DNA of 29,894 nucleotides from Anaerolineales bacterium UBA6663 (GTDB lineage: Bacteria; Chloroflexota; Anaerolineae; Anaerolineales; UBA6663), in the NCBI GenBank assembly GCA_002455335.1, contig DKKP01000295.1, forward strand, positions 1 to 29,894, given 5' to 3'. Of the stretch, positions 29,556 to 29,894 are shown one piece after another. How positions within the stretch are numbered: position 1 is the first letter of the stretch; each line of letters begins with the position of its first letter. Under the pieces are notes generated by a model. That model was not told the origin of the DNA. It did no database searches and was given only the letters and a program-made list of their open reading frames with translations. The translations under genes were made by a program, and so were the position numbers.

Positions 29556-29894
29556 CTATTCGTACCGCAAGGCCTCCACAGGCGCCAGGTTCGCGGCGCG
29601 CAAGGCCGGGTAAATGCCGAAGAACAGGCCTACAGCCAGCGAGAAGCCGACCGCGAGTATGACGGCGTCGGCGTCGACCGTGGGCTGGATCGAGGTGGTG
29701 CCGAATTGCACCTGACCCATTCCCAGCGAAATCAACCAGCCGACGAGGTTGCCGATCGCACCGCCGACCAGGCTGAGCACCGCCGATTCGACGAGGAACT
29801 GAAAGAGGATGTCGCGCTTCCGTGCGCCGATCGCTTTGCGGATCCCGATCTCGCGGGTGCGCTCGGTGACGGTGGCGAGCATGATGTTCATGAT
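29556..29894 (-). CDS. MacB/FtsX-type ABC transporter permease, C-terminal part (cut by window edge)
   Basis: An open frame runs leftward from the window end (29894) to a TAG at 29556-29558, coding for the last 113 residues of a longer protein. IMNIMLATVTERTREIGIRK is the highly conserved end of the MacB periplasmic/core region, followed by two helices (about 37-55 and 75-95) and the family ending FGIYPALRAANLAPVEALRYE. It matches the MacB_PCD/FtsX permeases that export lipoproteins, peptides or drugs with an ATPase partner. The ATP-binding protein should lie outside the window. Confidence 0.92.
   Translation of the reverse strand: MMNIMLATVTERTREIGIRKAIGARKRDILFQFLVESAVLSLVGGAIGNLVGWLISLGMGQVQFGTTSIQPTVDADAVILAVGFSLAVGLFFGIYPALRAANLAPVEALRYE

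Noticed and set aside
1..29894. CRISPR array, tRNA/rRNA genes, insertion sequence or prophage
   Set aside because: No regularly spaced direct repeats, no tRNA-like cloverleaf, no transposase or integrase, and no terminal inverted repeats with target duplications were seen by eye.

Overview
The window is a high-GC (roughly 60-65 % by eye), gene-dense bacterial chromosome segment. About 25 protein genes can be supported, no tRNA, rRNA, CRISPR or insertion sequence is visible, and genes at both edges are cut. The gene set suggests a Chloroflexota (Anaerolineae-like) genome. Pointers are a dnaA without dnaN/recF/rpmH neighbours, a class II HMG-CoA reductase, a basic-tailed S21, a DUF6391-like protein, secreted proteins with Pro/Thr/Ala-rich linkers, and Gram-positive-type GAAC-N4-GTTC operators. 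The taxon is an inference from content, not from a marker alignment.

Layout. 1-2774: cut gamma-glutamyltransferase, a 66-residue membrane protein with a textbook promoter and terminator, and a large alpha/beta hydrolase. 2775-5053: membrane-anchored NodB-type deacetylase followed 2 nt later by class II HMG-CoA reductase. 5088-7447: apparent SOS-controlled operon, with two tandem LexA-type boxes on a strong promoter in front of a soluble mini-FtsK, a small membrane protein, a small beta-rich protein and a RibD/DHFR-fold reductase. 7459-11526 (minus): holA, a DUF6391-like gene, rpsU, def, and a cNMP-binding protein with two membrane/PH modules. 11566-13446: YbaK-like deacylase, Tat-exported NodB deacetylase, Hsp20. 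13683-17647: M50/CBS site-2 protease, YprB-type DEDD nuclease with TPR-like tail, UMF1-type MFS transporter.

17723-21526 is the replication-initiation region. mutY and dnaA diverge from a 643-nt gap with perfect DnaA boxes, and dnaA is followed by a terminator and a gene-free, partly AT-rich stretch with a phased DnaA-box array. This is the best oriC candidate. 21527-28387 (minus): small membrane protein, Tat-targeted coiled-coil protein, GAF-type histidine kinase, secreted protein, nth, and a membrane-anchored glycosidase-like protein. 28468-29514 holds a structured leader and a lipoprotein. The right edge cuts a MacB/FtsX-type permease.

Themes. (1) DNA maintenance genes are concentrated here: dnaA, holA, mutY, nth, mini-FtsK, YprB nuclease. 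(2) Several genes have a -10 hexamer 7-10 nt before the ATG and no ribosome binding site, suggesting leaderless mRNAs, while others carry strong GGAGG sites. (3) Long perfect hairpins separate transcription units. (4) The palindrome GCGATCGC (HIP1-like) occurs 12 times, far above composition expectation.
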